Below are positions 43,603 to 53,597 of a stretch of DNA of 64,000 nt, one piece after another. The stretch's first letter is position 1. Every line of letters starts with the position of its first letter. The stretch is from Bacteroidia bacterium (GTDB taxonomy: Bacteria; Bacteroidota; Bacteroidia; Flavobacteriales; Flavobacteriaceae). The notes under the pieces were generated by a model. That model was not told where the DNA came from and searched no databases. It saw nothing but the letters and a program-made list of their open reading frames with translations. The stretch is taken from assembly GCA_030427865.1 (NCBI GenBank), contig JAUICK010000002.1, positions 124,001 through 188,000 on the forward strand, written 5' to 3'. The translations under genes were made by a program, and so were the position numbers.

Positions 43603-44718
43603 TTATAATTTATCAAAGCCATGTTCTCCAGATAGAGATCTAATTACTTTTTCATCAGCTTTAAATCTTGCCATTAACAAAGCAAAGTCCATTAAAAAGT
43701 TGTATTTAGAGTATTTAAATAACTTTTGTTGAGAGTTTTTTGATTTTTTATAATTTTCTAAAAACCTTTTCTTCCATTCAGACTCATATGCTTTTAAATC
43801 TTCTAAATTATTAGATTTAAGGTAATCATGAATAGCTCTACTAGCCATTATCGAAGCCTCAAATATAAATTTGTAACCTTCTCCTGCAATAGGATTAACT
43901 TGAGAAACACTATCTCCTACACAAACTAAGTTATTTAATATAAATTTTTCTAAAACAGGAGTTAAAGGAATACTTCCACCTTCCACTAATTCATTATCTT
44001 TTTCTACTAATTTTTTAATTTTTGGCAGCTCAATTATTTCATTCAGTCTCTTTTTTAACTCTTTTGTTAGTTTGTTATCGAATGTACCAAAACCAATTAT
44101 TGCTCTGTTGTTTTTTAATGGAAAAATCCAACCATAACCTCCTTTATAAACTTTACCAACAAAAAAATGTGCTTCATCTGCATTACCAAAATATTTAACA
44201 TTATATTCTACACCAGTAGCTAAACTTACTTTTTTATCTCTTAAGCCAATAGTTTTACTAATAACTCCATTAGTACCAGAAGCATCTATAAAGATTTTTC
44301 CAAAATATTCATTTTTGTTTTTATCTGTAACAGATTTAAAAATTTGGTTACTATCAGTATTAATTTTTTTTATAGATACGTTAGTTTTAATTGTAACAAA
44401 ATCTAAATTTATTGTATTTAAAATTTCTTCGTGTAATTTCTTTTTATCTAATACATACGCATCTGTATTGCAACTAACTTTTCTTTTAACATTTTTAGAA
44501 TGAAAAGTTATGGTGTTTATTTCTTGAGCAACTACGTTTTCTGTTAAATCAAAATCTTTTAAATTGATAAAACTTCCTAATGTATTGAATGAAAATTCTA
44601 ATAAGTTACCTTTTCTGTCTAATAAAAGAGTTTTACGTTTTAAATTGCCTAATTCTCTTGCTAACATTAATCCTGCAGTGCCAGCACCAACTATAACTAC
44701 ATCAAAATTATCATCCAT
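43603..44718 (-). CDS. FAD-dependent oxidoreductase of the geranylgeranyl reductase family
   Basis: The 371-residue protein begins MDDNFDVVIVGAGTAGLMLARELG from the ATG at 44718 (an upstream TTG at 44736 is less likely). The GxGxxG dinucleotide fold binds FAD, and VCVGDSVSQVNPIAGEGYKFIFEASIMASRAI is the second FAD motif near 275-305. The middle GKIFIDASGTNGVISKTIGL is typical of the geranylgeranyl reductase / flavin halogenase-like superfamily. It may reduce isoprenoid or other hydrophobic substrates; the exact reaction is not clear. It stands alone. Confidence 0.85.
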   Translation of the reverse strand: MDDNFDVVIVGAGTAGLMLARELGNLKRKTLLLDRKGNLLEFSFNTLGSFINLKDFDLTENVVAQEINTITFHSKNVKRKVSCNTDAYVLDKKKLHEEILNTINLDFVTIKTNVSIKKINTDSNQIFKSVTDKNKNEYFGKIFIDASGTNGVISKTIGLRDKKVSLATGVEYNVKYFGNADEAHFFVGKVYKGGYGWIFPLKNNRAIIGFGTFDNKLTKELKKRLNEIIELPKIKKLVEKDNELVEGGSIPLTPVLEKFILNNLVCVGDSVSQVNPIAGEGYKFIFEASIMASRAIHDYLKSNNLEDLKAYESEWKKRFLENYKKSKNSQQKLFKYSKYNFLMDFALLMARFKADEKVIRSLSGEHGFDKL

Positions 44719-44792
44719 ATTAAAAATTTTGACCAATTTAAACTATTTATTTTATAGTTAAAACTGTAAAGCTTTTTTTCTAAAATACTTGT

Positions 44793-47249
44793 TTATGCTT
44801 CTAACTTTTTAGCGTTTTTAACCTTTTGCTTTGTAAGTGCAATGTCTATTACTTGTTTCATATCTGTTACATAATGAAACGTTAAGCCTTTTAGATAACT
44901 TTCTTTAATTTCTAAAATATCTTTTCTGTTTTCTTCACACAACATTATTTCTTTAATATTTGCCCTTTTTGCAGCTAATATTTTTTCTTTGATTCCGCCA
45001 ACAGGTAATACTTTTCCACGTAAAGTAATTTCACCTGTCATGGCTATTTTATTCTTTACTTTGCGTTGTGTAAATGAAGAAACTAAAGAAGTTAGCATGG
45101 TAATTCCTGCACTTGGGCCATCTTTTGGGGTTGCACCTTCTGGTACATGAATGTGCACATCGTATTTTTCCAAAACCTCAGGTTTAATACCAAATTCTTC
45201 TGCATTCGATTTGATAAATTTCATCGCAATTGTTGCAGATTCTTTCATTACGTTACCTAAATTACCTGTAATAGAAAGGTTTCCTTTTCCTTTAGACAAA
45301 ATCGATTCGATAAATAAAATATCACCACCAACTCTTGTCCACGCTAATCCAGTTACCACACCAGCAACTCCATTGTTTTCGTATTTATCTCTATTTCTTG
45401 GAGTTCCTAAAATTTCTTCTACTTTTTTTGATGACAAAGCAACTTCATATTCTTCTTCTAAAGCAATAGATTTTGCTGCAAAACGAACCACTTTCGCAAT
45501 TTGTTTTTCTAAACCACGAACACCAGATTCTCGTGTGTAGCCTTCAACAATTTGCTCGATTTGTTTTTTGCCTAATTTTAAATGTTTAGTAGTTAAACCG
45601 TGTTCTTTTAATTGTTTTGGTAATAAATGTCTTTTGGCGATTTCTATTTTTTCTTCAATAGTGTACCCCGTTACGTTTATAATTTCCATTCTATCACGCA
45701 ATGCCCAAGGAATTTGCCCTAAGTTGTTTGCAGTAGCAATAAAAAGTACTTTAGACAAATCGTAACCAACTTCTAAATAATTGTCATAAAAGGCTGTATT
45801 TTGCTCAGGATCTAACACTTCTAACATTGCAGAAGAAGGATCTCCTTGATGACTTTGCCCTAATTTGTCAATTTCATCTAAGACAAAAACAGGATTGGAA
45901 GTTCCCGCTTTTTTTAAGTTCTGAATTAAACGCCCTGGCATTGCACCAATGTAAGTTTTTCTATGCCCTCTAATTTCTGCTTCATCTCGCAAACCTCCTA
46001 AAGACATACGCACATATTTGCGTCCTAAAGATTCTGCAACCGATTTTCCTAAAGAAGTTTTTCCAACTCCAGGAGGTCCGTATAAACAAATAATTGGCGA
46101 TTTCATATCGTTTCTCAACTTTAAAACTGCCAAATGTTCTATGATGCGTTCTTTTACTTTTTCTAATCCAAAATGATCTCTGTCTAATACTTTTTGAGCA
46201 TTTTTTAAATCGAATTTATCTTCAGAATAAATCCCCCAAGGCAATTCTAACAACAATTCTAAATAACTTCTTTGCACTCCGTATTCTGCCATTTGAGGGT
46301 TCATACGTTTTAAACGTCCTAATTCTTTCTCAAATGTTTCTGCAACTTCTTTTGTCCATTTTTTGGTTTTGGCTTTTTTACGCATCTCTTCTAACTCTTG
46401 GTCGTTAGAAGCACCACCTAATTCTTCTTGTATGGTTTTTAATTGTTGATGTAAATAATATTCACGTTGTTGTTGGTCTAAATCTTCACGTGTTTTAGAT
46501 TGAATATCATTACGTAATTTTAATTTTTGTAACTCTTTATTTAGGTTTTTTAGGGTTAATAATGCACGTTCTTTTAGATTGTCTTTTTCTAAAATTACTT
46601 GTTTCTGTGCTACAGACAAATCCATATTAGAAGAAATAAAATTCACTAAAAACGAATTTGATTTAATGTTTTTTATGGCAAAAGAAGCTTCTGACGGTAA
46701 CATAGGGTTTTCTTTAATTACCTCTAAAGCTTGTTCTTTAATAGAATCTATAATAGCTTCAAATTCTTTAGCATCATCTATTAATTTATCTTCAAAAGAT
46801 TCTCTAACTTTTGCTTTTAAATATGGTTTATTTTGAACGATTTCATCTATTTTAAAACGCTTTTTCCCTTGAATGATTACTGTGGTGTTACCATCTGGCA
46901 TTTTTAGCACACGTAAAATTTGGGCTACCACACCTGTAGAATGAATATCTTTTAAGGTTGGTTCTTCTACCTCTTCATTTTTTTGAGCAACAACACCTAA
47001 AATTTTATCACCTTTATTGGCATCTTTAATTAACTCGATAGATTTGTCTCTACCAGCAGTAATAGGTATTACCACACCAGGAAACAATACCGTATTTCTT
47101 AAAGGCAAAATAGGCAATACATCTGGCACACTTTCTTGGTTAATAATTTCTTCATCTTCTGGTGTCATTAAAGGAATTAACTCAGAATCTTCGTTTAACA
47201 TATCGTTAAGCGACAAATTGTCTAAACGTAGTATTTTTGCTTTGCTCAT
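44793..47249 (-). CDS. lon: ATP-dependent protease Lon
   Basis: The 818-residue protease (ATG at 47249, [14 protein letters not shown]) has an N-terminal substrate-binding domain (about 45-250), a coiled coil, an AAA+ module with [15 protein letters not shown]alker A, and a proteolytic domain with Ser713 in [11 protein letters not shown] and Lys756 in [10 protein letters not shown], the Lon catalytic dyad (43-residue spacing). It degrades misfolded and regulatory proteins. Earlier starts at 47267 (ATG) and 47306 (TTG) exist, but the first overlaps a palindrome that looks regulatory. The charged 818-residue form matches Bacteroidota Lon. Confidence 0.97.
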   Translation of the reverse strand: MSKAKILRLDNLSLNDMLNEDSELIPLMTPEDEEIINQESVPDVLPILPLRNTVLFPGVVIPITAGRDKSIELIKDANKGDKILGVVAQKNEEVEEPTLKDIHSTGVVAQILRVLKMPDGNTTVIIQGKKRFKIDEIVQNKPYLKAKVRESFEDKLIDDAKEFEAIIDSIKEQALEVIKENPMLPSEASFAIKNIKSNSFLVNFISSNMDLSVAQKQVILEKDNLKERALLTLKNLNKELQKLKLRNDIQSKTREDLDQQQREYYLHQQLKTIQEELGGASNDQELEEMRKKAKTKKWTKEVAETFEKELGRLKRMNPQMAEYGVQRSYLELLLELPWGIYSEDKFDLKNAQKVLDRDHFGLEKVKERIIEHLAVLKLRNDMKSPIICLYGPPGVGKTSLGKSVAESLGRKYVRMSLGGLRDEAEIRGHRKTYIGAMPGRLIQNLKKAGTSNPVFVLDEIDKLGQSHQGDPSSAMLEVLDPEQNTAFYDNYLEVGYDLSKVLFIATANNLGQIPWALRDRMEIINVTGYTIEEKIEIAKRHLLPKQLKEHGLTTKHLKLGKKQIEQIVEGYTRESGVRGLEKQIAKVVRFAAKSIALEEEYEVALSSKKVEEILGTPRNRDKYENNGVAGVVTGLAWTRVGGDILFIESILSKGKGNLSITGNLGNVMKESATIAMKFIKSNAEEFGIKPEVLEKYDVHIHVPEGATPKDGPSAGITMLTSLVSSFTQRKVKNKIAMTGEITLRGKVLPVGGIKEKILAAKRANIKEIMLCEENRKDILEIKESYLKGLTFHYVTDMKQVIDIALTKQKVKNAKKLEA

Positions 47250-47595
47250 GGCGTATATATCTGTCATACTGACATTGATTTTTAAAGAATTAAAAACCAG
47301 TATCAATTAAATATTTGTATTTTATTGATAATCAATTAAGTAAAAATTGTCTTAAAAGATTTCTAATTAATAAAGACAATTGTTGTGCCAAAAGAAGTGG
47401 GGGTGTTTTTAGAATCTTAAATATTTTAATTTACCCAATTTGGTTGAGAGATTATAACAAAAATATAACAATAAGGTTCTAAATGTATTCTATTTAAATA
47501 CTTCTTAAATTCTACTTCCAATAAAAAAGTTTATTTTTATTTTAAAAACTGTCACAAATTAAAAATTAATTTGTCTATAGAATAGAAACGTTTTA
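47250..47595. other. Divergent intergenic region between lon and the ECF sigma gene
   Basis: About 350 bp without a gene. It contains the lon palindrome at 47262-47274 and, near the sigma gene, a perfect inverted repeat ACAAATTA-AAAAT-TAATTTGT (47554-47574) that overlaps a TAnnTTTG-like -7 sequence. No small ORF, tRNA or RNA motif is recognised in the rest, which is very AT-rich. Confidence 0.5.
47262..47274 (-). promoter_or_regulatory. TGTCA-N3-TGACA palindrome before lon
   Basis: A perfect 5-3-5 inverted repeat lies 13-25 bp upstream of the lon ATG; candidate binding site for a stress regulator or a 5' leader hairpin. The factor is unknown. Confidence 0.45.
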
Positions 47596-48162
47596 TTGGA
47601 AACTAATCAACCACATATAACCAACCTTATAGAACGCTGCAAAAAGTCTGATAAAAATGCGCAGTTAGATTTGTACAAAGCTTATTATAAAGCCATGTAT
47701 AACACTGCTGTCCGTATTTTAAAAGATGATTTTGAAGCAGAAGATATTATGCAAGAAGCGTTCTTAACGGTTTTTACAAAAATGAACACCTATAAAGGAG
47801 AAGTTACTTTTGGCGCATGGTTAAAACGAATAGTTATCAATAAAAGTTTAACACAATTAAAAAAGAATAATCGTTACAACGAAGTGAAAATGGAAGTGGT
47901 TTCTAATGATGAAGTAGAAGAAGAAAGTATTAATTATTCTGGTTTAAAAGCCAATAAAGTGTTAGACTGTTTACAAAGTTTAAAAGACAATTATAGAGTG
48001 GTCTTAAATTTACATTTAATAGAAGGTTATGATTATGAAGAAATTGCACAGATTTTAGAGTATACCAATGAAAATGTAAGAACAACAGTCTCAAGAGCAA
48101 AAAAGAAATTAAAGCAAGTAATGCTTGCAGAACAAACACAAACACAAGCGTATGGAAGATAA
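47596..48162 (+). CDS. ECF-type RNA polymerase sigma factor
   Basis: The 188-residue sigma factor has region 2 (NAQLDLYKAYYKAMYNTAVRILKDDFEAEDIMQEAFLTVFTKM) and region 4 (YRVVLNLHLIEGYDYEEIAQILEYTNENVRTTVSRAKKKLKQ) with a short linker, the ECF layout. A TAG at 47578-47580 limits the frame, so TTG at 47596 is the only early start. It overlaps the next gene by 11 bp. The downstream membrane protein probably acts as its anti-sigma factor. Confidence 0.9.
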   Translation: METNQPHITNLIERCKKSDKNAQLDLYKAYYKAMYNTAVRILKDDFEAEDIMQEAFLTVFTKMNTYKGEVTFGAWLKRIVINKSLTQLKKNNRYNEVKMEVVSNDEVEEESINYSGLKANKVLDCLQSLKDNYRVVLNLHLIEGYDYEEIAQILEYTNENVRTTVSRAKKKLKQVMLAEQTQTQAYGR

Positions 48163-48676
48163 ATTACATCAATTTTTTTCTGAAAATGAATTCGATTTTC
48201 AAGAGCCACATTCTGGTCATTTAAAACGATTTGAACGCAGATTAAATCAACCAAAACACCAACAGATAATACCATGGAAATGGTTTTCTGTAGCAGCCTC
48301 TGTAGTGTTAATATTGGGGTTTTGGCTGGGGAGTAATCATCAGAAAAAACAAATAGATTTGGCAGACTTATCTCCAAAAATGGAAGAAGTGCAAACCTAT
48401 TTTGTATCTACAATTAATCAAGAAGTAAAAACATTAGAGAAAAATAGAAGCTTGGAGACAGAAACTATTATCGAAAATGCCTTAGACCAATTAGAAGAAT
48501 TGGAAGATGAATACAATTATTTTATAAAAGAATTAACCAAAAACGGAAAGCAAAGAAAGTTAATAAACGCCATGATTAAAAATTATCAGCAGCGTTTAGA
48601 TATTTTAGAAAATACCCTAAAACAAATAGAACAAATAAAAAATCCTAACCTTTTAAACAATGAAGTCTATATATAA
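48152..48676 (+). CDS. Probable anti-sigma factor (single-pass membrane protein)
   Basis: From ATG 48152 the protein is 174 residues. A cytoplasmic N-terminal part (MEDKLHQFFSENEFDFQEPHSGHLKRFERRL) precedes a membrane helix (WFSVAASVVLILGFWLGS, about 42-59) and an extracytoplasmic helical region with coiled-coil-like segments (ALDQLEELEDEYNYFIKELT). That layout, and overlap with the sigma gene, fits an anti-sigma factor, although no zinc-binding ZAS motif (HxxxCxxC) is present. The start within the sigma gene is favoured over an upstream ATG at 48125 which would add nine residues. Confidence 0.75.
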   Translation: MEDKLHQFFSENEFDFQEPHSGHLKRFERRLNQPKHQQIIPWKWFSVAASVVLILGFWLGSNHQKKQIDLADLSPKMEEVQTYFVSTINQEVKTLEKNRSLETETIIENALDQLEELEDEYNYFIKELTKNGKQRKLINAMIKNYQQRLDILENTLKQIEQIKNPNLLNNEVYI

Positions 48677-49739
48677 AATTACATTTTTATTACTGTTATT
48701 ACCTTTAATAACAAGTGCTAACACAGATAAAAAGAAGCACGAAAAAAGCAAAGTTATTCAAAAAGAATTTTCTGTAAATGCAGATGCAAAAGTATCTTTA
48801 AAAAACAAATATGGTAACTTAAACATTACTACTTGGAATAAAAACAAGGTAGAAATAAAAGTTACGATTACTGTAAAAGGAGATGATTTAGATGATGTTG
48901 AAGAAAGAATATCTAATATAGATGTTGAGTTTAATGCTTCATCAAATTTTGTAGAAGCAAGAACGAATTTTGAAAAAGAAAGAAAAAATTGGTCTTGGTG
49001 GAAAAAGAGTAAAAACATAAATTATAAAATTAACTATGTGGTAAAAATGCCAAAGTCTAATGCTGTAGATTTAGATAATGATTACGGAAGTATTTATTTA
49101 GATAATTTAGATGGAAAAGCAGATATAAACTGCGATTATGGTAAAATTATTGTTGGAGAATTAGCAGCAAATAACAACAATATTAATTTAGATTATTGTT
49201 CTAATTCTAATATCGATTTTATGAAAAGTGGAAATGTAAATGTTGATTACTCTAAAATTACTATTGATAAAACTCAGAATGTAAAAGTAAATGCAGATTA
49301 TTCTACTGTTAAATTAGGAGATACGCAAAATGTAGATTTTAACTCAGATTATGGATCAATTTCGATTAATGAAGCAGACAATGTAAATGGTAACTCAGAT
49401 TATGCGAGTATGCGTTTCGGAACCATCAGAAAAAACTTAAATATTGATACCGATTATGGTTCTATTACAGTTAAGAATCTATCCAAAGGTTTTGAAAGTG
49501 TGGATATTACTGGGCAATATGCAGGAATACGAATTGGAGTAGATCCAGATGCAGTTTTCAGTTTTGAAATTGATTTACAATATGCTGGTTTTAGTAGAGA
49601 TAATGATAAAATAGAATTTTTTAAAAGTATTTCTAAATCTACCAAAAAATACTATGAAGGTAAATTTGGAAAAGGAAATACCAATTCTAAAATTAGAATT
49701 AAATCACAATATGGAGGTGTAAGCATAAAAGAAAATTAA
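48660..49739 (+). CDS. Exported repetitive beta-solenoid-like protein (DUF4097-type)
   Basis: The 359-residue protein has a signal peptide (LLLLPLITSANT) and a long beta-rich part with about ten repeats around Asp-Tyr-[Gly/Ser/Ala]-[Ser/Lys/Thr] followed by Ile/Val (NDYGSIYLD, CDYGKIIVG, VDYSKITID, ADYSTVKLG, SDYGSISIN, SDYASMRFG, TDYGSITVK). This ladder is typical of the DUF4097 adhesin-like family. It is likely periplasmic or surface exposed. It overlaps the anti-sigma gene by 17 bp and belongs to the same operon, so it may report envelope state or be a target of the sigma factor. Confidence 0.8.
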   Translation: MKSIYKITFLLLLLPLITSANTDKKKHEKSKVIQKEFSVNADAKVSLKNKYGNLNITTWNKNKVEIKVTITVKGDDLDDVEERISNIDVEFNASSNFVEARTNFEKERKNWSWWKKSKNINYKINYVVKMPKSNAVDLDNDYGSIYLDNLDGKADINCDYGKIIVGELAANNNNINLDYCSNSNIDFMKSGNVNVDYSKITIDKTQNVKVNADYSTVKLGDTQNVDFNSDYGSISINEADNVNGNSDYASMRFGTIRKNLNIDTDYGSITVKNLSKGFESVDITGQYAGIRIGVDPDAVFSFEIDLQYAGFSRDNDKIEFFKSISKSTKKYYEGKFGKGNTNSKIRIKSQYGGVSIKEN

Positions 49740-49769
49740 TAAAAACAACTCAAACCAAAATATAACAGC

Positions 49770-50504
49770 ATGTATAAAAAACTAATTTTAACAAGTTTAA
49801 TTCTAAGCCTAACTTTTACTGTAAATGCACAGAATTGGTGGGGAAATAGTAAAAAAATAAAAGGGAATGGAAATGTAGTTACCGTAAATAGAACCACATC
49901 AAATTATAATGGTGTTTCTGTAGGAGGTTCTTTTGATGTCATTTTAGTTAAAGGAAAAGAAGGTAAAATTATTATAGAAGGAGAAGAAAATATTATTCCT
50001 TACTTAGAAACAGAAGTTATAGGAAGTACTCTAAAAATTAAATACAAAAAAAATACCAGTATTAGAACTACCAAAAGATTAACAGTTACAGTACCTATTA
50101 CGAGTATAGAAAGTGTTGCTTTGGGAGGTTCTGGAAAAATAATTGGTAAAGTTACCATAAAAGCAAATAATTTTAGTGCAAGTTTAGGAGGTTCTGGAAG
50201 TATCACCTTAAAAATAGAAGCAAACCATGTAAAAGCATCTATTGGTAGTTCTGGAAGCATTAATTTGGAGGGAAAATCTAAAGAGTTTAGTTGTTCTATT
50301 GCTGGTTCTGGAGGTATTAGAGCTTATGGTTTTAAGACTGACGAATTAAATGCAAGATTAGTTGGTTCTGGAAGTATAAAAACTACTGTAAAATCTAAAA
50401 TAAAAGCAAAAATTGTAGGCTCTGGTAGTATTTACTATAAAGGAAACCCTAAGCATATAGATAGTAAATCTGTTGGTTCTGGAGATATAATAGACAGAAA
50501 TTAA
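49770..50504 (+). CDS. GIN domain (DUF2807) exported protein
   Basis: The 244-residue protein has a signal peptide ending near VNAQNWW. The rest fits the head GIN domain (PF10988) with GGSFDVILVKGKEGKIIIEGEENI and repeated Gly-Ser-Gly-Ser-Ile turns (GGSGKII, GGSGSITL, GSSGSINL, GSGGIRA, GSGSIKT, GSGSIYY, GSGDI), a right-handed beta-helix-like ladder. Function is unknown. It is the last gene of the ECF operon; convergent with DUF1853, 1 bp apart. Confidence 0.9.
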   Translation: MYKKLILTSLILSLTFTVNAQNWWGNSKKIKGNGNVVTVNRTTSNYNGVSVGGSFDVILVKGKEGKIIIEGEENIIPYLETEVIGSTLKIKYKKNTSIRTTKRLTVTVPITSIESVALGGSGKIIGKVTIKANNFSASLGGSGSITLKIEANHVKASIGSSGSINLEGKSKEFSCSIAGSGGIRAYGFKTDELNARLVGSGSIKTTVKSKIKAKIVGSGSIYYKGNPKHIDSKSVGSGDIIDRN

Positions 50505-50505
50505 G

Positions 50506-51318
50506 CTACCACCAAACTAAAAATAATTTTAAAATTTCGCCATTTTGCTTTTTTAACCAGCAAAGTGGCGATTGTTTTTTTTGATAATATTCATCTATTG
50601 CTATATGAAAAGTTTCATAATTTTTCCAATTCACATTTTTATAGGGGGCAACAACCCAATCTTTCTTATTAGGTATAAAAAATTTACAATCAGAAAATTG
50701 ATATAAATCCTTTCTATTGATATAAAAACCACAAATACACTCTTTATTCAACATTTTAAGCTTAATATTTTCCTTAGAAAATGGAACAAACAATTGTGCT
50801 TTAAAATACACTTGCTGTTCAATTTCAGATGCATTCAAATTAATCGATTTTAAAAATGCAATAGACTCATTAGAGTAGAGCAGGGGTAGTTGTTTTTCTT
50901 TGAGTTTATTCAATTTTTCAAGCAAAGAATCTTTTCTGTTTGGGCCAATAAAATGTTCAATTTCTTTAGCTCCAACAGATGCATCGTACAAATAGAATTT
51001 ATAAATAATTTCTAAATGAATAATTTTTTCACCTTTTTTTAAGATACAATCTAATTCGCCTAAAGTTCTCTTGTCTTTCTGAATTTGAATGTTTTCACAG
51101 AGAATTGTAATGAATTTTTCTTGTTTTAATTGAAATGAAACCAAACGCTCTATATATTTTCCTAAGCGTAGTTTTTCATCAATATTAATATTTATTTTCG
51201 AAGATTTTTTATCAATCTGAAATGGTCGCAACTCAAAAAGAGCATTATTTTTCCACAAACACGGAGTTTGTAAAAAACCTTCATATCTTTTTTGAATGTC
51301 TTTGTTTTTTTGATGCAT
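50506..51318 (-). CDS. DUF1853 family protein
   Basis: The 270-residue cytoplasmic protein has TPCLWKNNALFELRPFQ near the start and the core RTLGELDCILKKGEKIIHLEIIYKFYLYD, where Glu-x-Asp and Glu-x-x-x-Lys form a pattern like PD-(D/E)xK nucleases. The DUF1853 label and the nuclease-like reading come from this pattern. Function unknown. It stands alone, divergent from DUF2461. Confidence 0.75.
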   Translation of the reverse strand: MHQKNKDIQKRYEGFLQTPCLWKNNALFELRPFQIDKKSSKININIDEKLRLGKYIERLVSFQLKQEKFITILCENIQIQKDKRTLGELDCILKKGEKIIHLEIIYKFYLYDASVGAKEIEHFIGPNRKDSLLEKLNKLKEKQLPLLYSNESIAFLKSINLNASEIEQQVYFKAQLFVPFSKENIKLKMLNKECICGFYINRKDLYQFSDCKFFIPNKKDWVVAPYKNVNWKNYETFHIAIDEYYQKKQSPLCWLKKQNGEILKLFLVWW

Positions 51319-51374
51319 TAGAAAATCGAAGTTACAAATCTATTTTGTAAATTGAACTCTTAAATTCTTCAAAA

Positions 51375-52049
51375 ATGCAAATCGAAAAAAGTACATTCAA
51401 ATTTTTAAAAGACTTACATAAAAACAATACTAGAGATTGGTTTGCAGATAATAAATCAACTTACACTAAAGCGTTGCAAAATGCAAAAGATGTTTTTGCA
51501 GAAATACACCAAAAATTACAAGCACATGACGAAATTGAAAAATCTAAAATGATGCGCATTTACAGAGATGTTCGCTTTTCTCATGATAAAACTCCTTATA
51601 AAGCACATTTTGCAAACTCATACTCGCGTTTAGGAAAAGAACTAAGAGGAGGTTATTTCTTAAGAATAAGACCAGGAGAATCTTTTTTAGCAGGTGGTTT
51701 TTGGGAACCTAATAAAGAAGATTTGTTTAGAATTCGAAAAGAAATAGAAATGGATGCTTCAGAAATTCGAGGAGTTTTAAAAAATAAAAACTACATAAAG
51801 CATTTTGGAGGAAAATTTGAAAGTTTTGGAGAATTAAAAACTGCTCCAAGAGGTTTCGATGCAACACATCCAGATGTAGACTTGTTACGAAAAAAAGGTT
51901 TTATAGCCGTTAAAAACTTTACAGACCAGGAGGTTTTATCTACAGATTTTATAGACAAAGTAGATGAGAGTTACAAAGCTTTGCGTCCGTTTTTTAATTT
52001 ATTTAGCGATATTTTAACTACAAATTTAAATGGTGAGTCAATACTATAA
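51375..52049 (+). CDS. DUF2461 family protein
   Basis: The 224-residue cytoplasmic protein matches the DUF2461/TIGR02453 family: FLKDLHKNNTRDWFADNKSTYTKAL at the start, RIYRDVRFSHDKTPYKAHF and GGYFLRIRPGESFLAGGFW. Function unknown. It overlaps the next gene by one base (TAATG), so they are translationally coupled. Confidence 0.9.
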   Translation: MQIEKSTFKFLKDLHKNNTRDWFADNKSTYTKALQNAKDVFAEIHQKLQAHDEIEKSKMMRIYRDVRFSHDKTPYKAHFANSYSRLGKELRGGYFLRIRPGESFLAGGFWEPNKEDLFRIRKEIEMDASEIRGVLKNKNYIKHFGGKFESFGELKTAPRGFDATHPDVDLLRKKGFIAVKNFTDQEVLSTDFIDKVDESYKALRPFFNLFSDILTTNLNGESIL

Positions 52050-52444
52050 TGAACTCAATTTTCGAATTAAAAATAAAGGTTTCTGCAGAAGATATAGATA
52101 CTTTAAATCATGTAAATAATTTAGTGTATGTAAAATGGATGGATGCAATTGCAACATCGCATTGGAATTATTTAACCAAGCATAATCCTTTGCCACAATA
52201 TGTTTGGGTAGTGCTAAGACACGAGATAGATTATTTAAAACAAGCAACTTTAGGCGATGAAATTACAGTAAAAACTTGGGTAGGAGAAACTAAAGGAATT
52301 ACTTCTGTTCGTTTTATGGAGTTTTATAAAAACGATATTTTACTGGTAAAAGCGAAGACAATTTGGGCAATGTTAGACTCAAAAACGTATAAACCCGTAA
52401 GAATTAGAGAAAATGTTTTAAAAGTATTACAACCTGCTAAATAA
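52049..52444 (+). CDS. Acyl-CoA thioesterase, 4HBT type
   Basis: The 131-residue single hotdog domain has VSAEDIDTLNHVNNLVYVKWMDAIA, the 4-hydroxybenzoyl-CoA thioesterase-like signature with Asp/Asn at the active-site helix, and a C-terminal IWAMLDSKTYKPVRI. Acts on acyl-CoA or acyl-ACP; the substrate is not defined. It is coupled to DUF2461. Confidence 0.85.
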   Translation: MNSIFELKIKVSAEDIDTLNHVNNLVYVKWMDAIATSHWNYLTKHNPLPQYVWVVLRHEIDYLKQATLGDEITVKTWVGETKGITSVRFMEFYKNDILLVKAKTIWAMLDSKTYKPVRIRENVLKVLQPAK

Positions 52445-52474
52445 AAGTATCTTTGCACAAAATTTAGATACAAA

Positions 52475-53596
52475 ATGTCAACTTTTTCATCTTTAGGAAT
52501 CCAGAAAGAATTTATAAAATCGATTAAAGAATTAGGAATTTCTACACCCACAGAAATCCAAGAAAAAACAATTCCAATTTTATTAAAATCAAAAACAGAT
52601 TTTATTGGTTTAGCACAGACTGGTACAGGAAAAACAGCTGCTTTTGGTTTGCCTATTTTGCATCAAATTTATGCAACTTCAAATCATATTCAGGCCTTAA
52701 TTTTGTCTCCAACAAGAGAATTGGTACAACAGATAAAAAAACAATTATTTAAGTTCACAAAATATAGTGAAGATAAAATTTTTGTTGAAGCTGTTTTTGG
52801 GGGCGAAAAAATTGACAAACAAATGCATAATCTAAAAAGAACAACACATATTGTTGTTGCAACACCAGGTAGATTAATCGATTTAATTGAAAGAGGTTCA
52901 GTAGATATTAGTCATGTAAAAACTGTTGTTTTAGACGAAGCTGACGAAATGCTAAGCATGGGTTTTAAACAAGATTTGAATCGAATCTTAAAATTTACAA
53001 CTAAATTAAATAGAAAAACGTGGTTGTTTTCGGCAACAATGCCAGAAGAAATTAAACGTATTGTAAAAACCTATATGGATTCAAATGCGCCACGAGTAGA
53101 AATTAATAGAAATACTTTGGTAAACGCCAACATTCGTCATCAATTTGCAAGAACTACATTAAAAGAAAAAGCAGACGATATCATTACTTTTTTAGAAAAA
53201 AGACAATCGCACAGAGGTATTATATTTTGTAGAACCAAAGCTGGAGCGCAAAATTTAGCAAAACAATTAGTTGAAGAAGGATTTTCTGCAGCCGCTTTAG
53301 AGGGAGATATGCAACAGAAAGAACGCGATAAAGTAATGCGAGCTTTTAAAAATGAATCTTTGCAATATTTAATCTCTACAGATGTTTCTGCACGAGGGAT
53401 AGATGTTAAAGGTTTGGAATTTGTAATTCATCATCAACTCCCAGAACAATTAGAATATTATACGCATAGAAGTGGAAGAACTGCAAGAGCAGGAAAAACA
53501 GGTACTTCATTAGCTTTTGTTTTGCCTTCAGAAATAGAGAAAATACATCAAATTCAAAAAGAATTGAATATTAAATTTACTGAAGTTACTCTATAA
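52475..53596 (+). CDS. DEAD-box RNA helicase (RhlE-like core)
   Basis: The 373-residue minimal helicase has the Q motif (PTEIQEKTIP), motif I AQTGTGKTAAF, DEAD in VVLDEADEML, SAT in WLFSATMP and motif VI HRSGRTARAGKTG. It lacks the basic C-terminal extension of RhlE/CsdA. Roles in ribosome assembly or mRNA decay at low temperature are usual for such proteins, though not shown here. Its stop is 1 bp before the TRIC gene. Confidence 0.93.
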   Translation: MSTFSSLGIQKEFIKSIKELGISTPTEIQEKTIPILLKSKTDFIGLAQTGTGKTAAFGLPILHQIYATSNHIQALILSPTRELVQQIKKQLFKFTKYSEDKIFVEAVFGGEKIDKQMHNLKRTTHIVVATPGRLIDLIERGSVDISHVKTVVLDEADEMLSMGFKQDLNRILKFTTKLNRKTWLFSATMPEEIKRIVKTYMDSNAPRVEINRNTLVNANIRHQFARTTLKEKADDIITFLEKRQSHRGIIFCRTKAGAQNLAKQLVEEGFSAAALEGDMQQKERDKVMRAFKNESLQYLISTDVSARGIDVKGLEFVIHHQLPEQLEYYTHRSGRTARAGKTGTSLAFVLPSEIEKIHQIQKELNIKFTEVTL

Positions 53597-53597
53597 A

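Noticed and set aside
48125..48151. Longer anti-sigma factor start
   Set aside because: Nine basic residues would be added with no support; the ATG at 48152 overlaps the sigma stop in the common coupled manner.
48660..49739. DNA tandem repeat in the DUF4097-type gene
   Set aside because: The D-Y-G/S-S repeats are conserved at protein level only; the DNA copies have diverged.
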